NCBI RefSeq assembly: GCF_949987535.1
Contig: NC_080075.1
Coordinates: 42,069,036-42,133,035, forward strand
Length of the DNA: 64,000 nt
Reading direction: 5' to 3'
Source of the DNA: Balaenoptera acutorostrata
Lineage: Eukaryota > Chordata > Mammalia > Artiodactyla > Balaenopteridae
Position numbers and translations under genes: made by a program
Notes under the pieces: model-generated
What the model saw: only the letters and a program-made list of their open reading frames with translations
Database searches by the model: none
What the model was told of the DNA's origin: nothing
In this document: positions 61,898-64,000 of the stretch, in pieces
Numbering within the stretch: the stretch's first letter is position 1
Layout of the letters: every line of letters starts with the position of its first letter

Positions 61898-61906
61898 GTA
61901 TCCTTT
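61898..61906 (+). promoter_or_regulatory. PUS10: U12-type (minor spliceosome) 5' splice site
   Basis: GTATCCTTT directly after the exon matches the U12 donor consensus (R)TATCCTTT at all positions and is a poor match to the major donor GTRAGT. All other donors in this gene are of the ordinary GTAAG-like kind. The branch site and acceptor are outside the window. Confidence 0.85.
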
Positions 61907-63048
61907 CACCGTCTGTGCAGCACTAATCTAACCAGAATCCTATTGGGAGAGTTCATGCTGCCCTAGAAAAGAGGTTCAACCTTATCTTGGAACAGTTCGG
62001 GAAAGGTTTGGGCTGGAGAAGAATCCTTTTTTTGTTTTTGTTTTTGTTTTTTTGGTCTGGAGTGTTTTTACCCATTAAATTTGTGTTTTTCAAGATGACA
62101 TATTAAACCATGAGGCAGCAGCCAATTCAATGTGAACCTTAAAATTGTTAGTGTCTCACATGATGCTGAGGTGCTGAGGGCATAGTAAGTGCTCAGGGAA
62201 CACTGTTGATTGATTCATTCATTGATTCATGTCTTTACACATTTTGCAAGTCACATATTCATGACCACATTTGAGTCCTTTCAGCATTTCGAGCATTTGC
62301 CCCAAATGATTAAACAGGGATGGTAGATGGGAATGGCCCTACTTTACATGTAGACCTTCACATTATTTGGCCACTGGCCCAGAACAAGAGAACAGTCCCA
62401 GTTTGATCACTTGTTCATAACCTATCCTGCTTTGTGTGGTTTTGTATCATATCTTAGTTGCTGGTTAAAATATATCAGGGAGCTGCCATAGTCTTAGCTT
62501 TAGTTTAGTTTTCAAAGGTGCTCCTGGTTTTTGTTTGTTTCTTGGCTTTATATTATTTTGTGATCCAATAGCATGAAGCATGAAACCTTCTAATTAGTAT
62601 AAAACTAATGACATACTTATTGGATACAATAGAGGGAAAAATGTCGTTTTAATCACCAAATAGCATTCTCACTATATTGCTATAATTAGTCTGCCTCTCC
62701 TTTCCCATCAACCTTCTCTCCCCTCTTCTTTCCCTACTCCACCCCAGGAGTGACTAAGCTGAAACAGGTACAGGTTATTTACTCCTAAAATCTTCTAAAT
62801 TTTTGCAGTTTGGATCTATTTAGACCAGTGGGCATGGAGCATATTTGCCTATTATAGATGGAATGTGGATGGAATTTCAAAGAAATCACAGATTTTAAAA
62901 ACATATTTTTACCTAATTTCAGCTTTGGTTTTGGTGTGCTAGGAAGAAATGCAGTGGTCTTATGGAGAAGCTAATGTCTTTTCAATCTCATTAACATAGT
63001 TTTAGAACCAGCCACGTACATGTACTTAAGGCATTAGCCAAGAAAGGC
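61907..63048. other. Last intron, left part
   Basis: No named repeat except an L2-like tail (GCATAGTAAGTGCTCAGGGA) near 62182-62210. No final PUS10 exon is present. Confidence 0.45.
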
Positions 63049-63064
63049 TATTTGGTAAAACTTT

Positions 63065-63405
63065 TTAATTTTTTTATAAATTTATTTATTTTATTTATTT
63101 ATTTTTGGCTGCGTTGGGTCTTTGTTGCTGCACGCAGGCTTTCTCTAGTCGCAGCTAGTGGGGGCTACTCTTCGTTGTGGTGTGCGGGCTTCTCATTGCG
63201 GTGGCTTCTCTTGTTGCGGAGCACGGGCTCTAGGCACGCGGGCTCAGTAGTTGTGGCTCGTGGGCTCTAGAGCACAAACTCAGTAGTTGTGGTGCATGGG
63301 CTTAGTTGCTCTGTGGCATGTGGGATCTTCCCGGACCATGGCTCGAACCCACGTCCCCTGCATTGGCAGGCAGATTCTTAACCACTGCACCACCAGGGAA
63401 GTCCC
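63065..63405 (-). mobile_element. CHR-type SINE (antisense)
   Basis: TTGGCTGCGTTGGGTCTTTG through GCACCACCAGGGAAGTCCC. Imperfect 16-bp duplication TATTTGGTAAAACTTT / TATCTGGTAAAACTTT at 63049-63064 and 63406-63421. Confidence 0.93.
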
Positions 63406-63738
63406 TATCTGGTAAAACTTTAGATACCACGTGGTTATACACAGAAGTATGTGAATTTTTCTCGTATATTGCTCAGTATACTGAAGTAGTTCATTTGACT
63501 TATACCTCATAAAAAACATTCTGGACCTTTTAACTGGTTATTCTGGGGCTTTTTGGTCATCTCCCCTCATCATTGCTACTCAGAAGTAGCACTCTCTAAA
63601 GAAATGAGAGAAAAAGGACAGTTGTTAAGTAATTATGAGTTTAGCAAAGAAGACAGTTAATAGATAATTATATGCCTTATGCTTGAGTCAAAACATTTGG
63701 TGAAAGTATAGTGAACAAACTATCAGAAAGCGAGGAGG

Positions 63739-64000
63739 GGGCTTCCCTGGTGGCGCAGTGGTTGAGAATCTGCCTGCCAATGCAGGGGACACAGGTTCGA
63801 GCCCTGGTCTGGGAGGATCCCACATGCCACAGAGCAACTAAGCCCGTGTGCCACAAGTACTGAGCCTGCGCGTCTGGAGCCTGTGCTCCGCAACAAGAGA
63901 GGCCGCGATAACGAGAGGCCCGCGCACCGCGATGAAGAGTGGCCCCTGCTTGCTGCAACTAGAGAAAGCCCTCACACAGAAACGAAGACCCAACACAGCC
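63739..64000 (+). mobile_element. CHR-type SINE (sense), cut by the window edge
   Basis: GGCTTCCCTGGTGGCGCAGT head and GGTTCGAGCCC box B, near-consensus body, running off the right end at CCCAACACAGCC. It is inverted with respect to the SINE at 63065-63405. Confidence 0.94.

Noticed and set aside
61898..64000. Search for the final PUS10 exon and stop codon
   Set aside because: No sequence resembling the expected C-terminal segment follows the U12 donor in this window, so the gene end is outside it.
1..64000. CRISPR arrays, phage, operons or bacterial systems
   Set aside because: The window is mammalian, with spliced exons, SINEs and LINEs; regular spaced repeats found are microsatellites only.

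Overview
The window is mammalian nuclear DNA from a cetacean. It carries one protein-coding gene spread over nearly its whole length: PUS10, the tRNA and miRNA-processing pseudouridine synthase, on the + strand. The clade call rests on many tRNA(Glu)-derived CHR SINEs (heads reading like CTTCCCTGGTGGCGCAGTGG), cetartiodactyl-type LINE-1 3' ends, and no Bov-tA or BovB repeats, which argues against a ruminant. A toothed or baleen whale both fit.

Layout. Positions 1-420 are a GC- and CpG-richer block that I read as the PUS10 promoter and non-coding first exon (possibly divergent with PEX13, as in other mammals). The first coding exon is at 3072-3197 and the last visible one at 61755-61897. Fifteen coding exons give 1,460 nt, i.e. 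486 codons plus two bases. Roughly 45 C-terminal residues lie beyond the right edge. All exon joins keep frame. The zinc CxxC pairs (C21/C24 and C112/C115) and the catalytic-loop region (around D347) are intact, so the gene looks functional.

Intron between coding exons 3 and 4 (7304-40139) is about 32.8 kb and holds most of the transposable elements: a 4.4 kb antisense LINE-1 with perfect 16-bp target-site duplications (23865-28290), older LINE-1 fragments, a MaLR-type LTR, a hAT-like element, L2 and MIR relics, and many CHR SINEs. The downstream part (40-62 kb) is denser in exons and lighter in repeats.

Points worth a second look: the first coding exon's splice donor has been duplicated 96 bp downstream inside a CTTT microsatellite, in frame; the last visible intron starts with a perfect minor-spliceosome (U12) donor; a 93-bp intron is fully open in frame; the young LINE-1 carries an ORF1-deleting internal junction; and a small poly(A)-tailed insertion of unknown origin with an internal duplication sits at 46985-47200. 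No RNA genes, CRISPR arrays or second protein-coding genes were found. I see no novel multi-gene system here; the interest is in splicing features and retrotransposition products.
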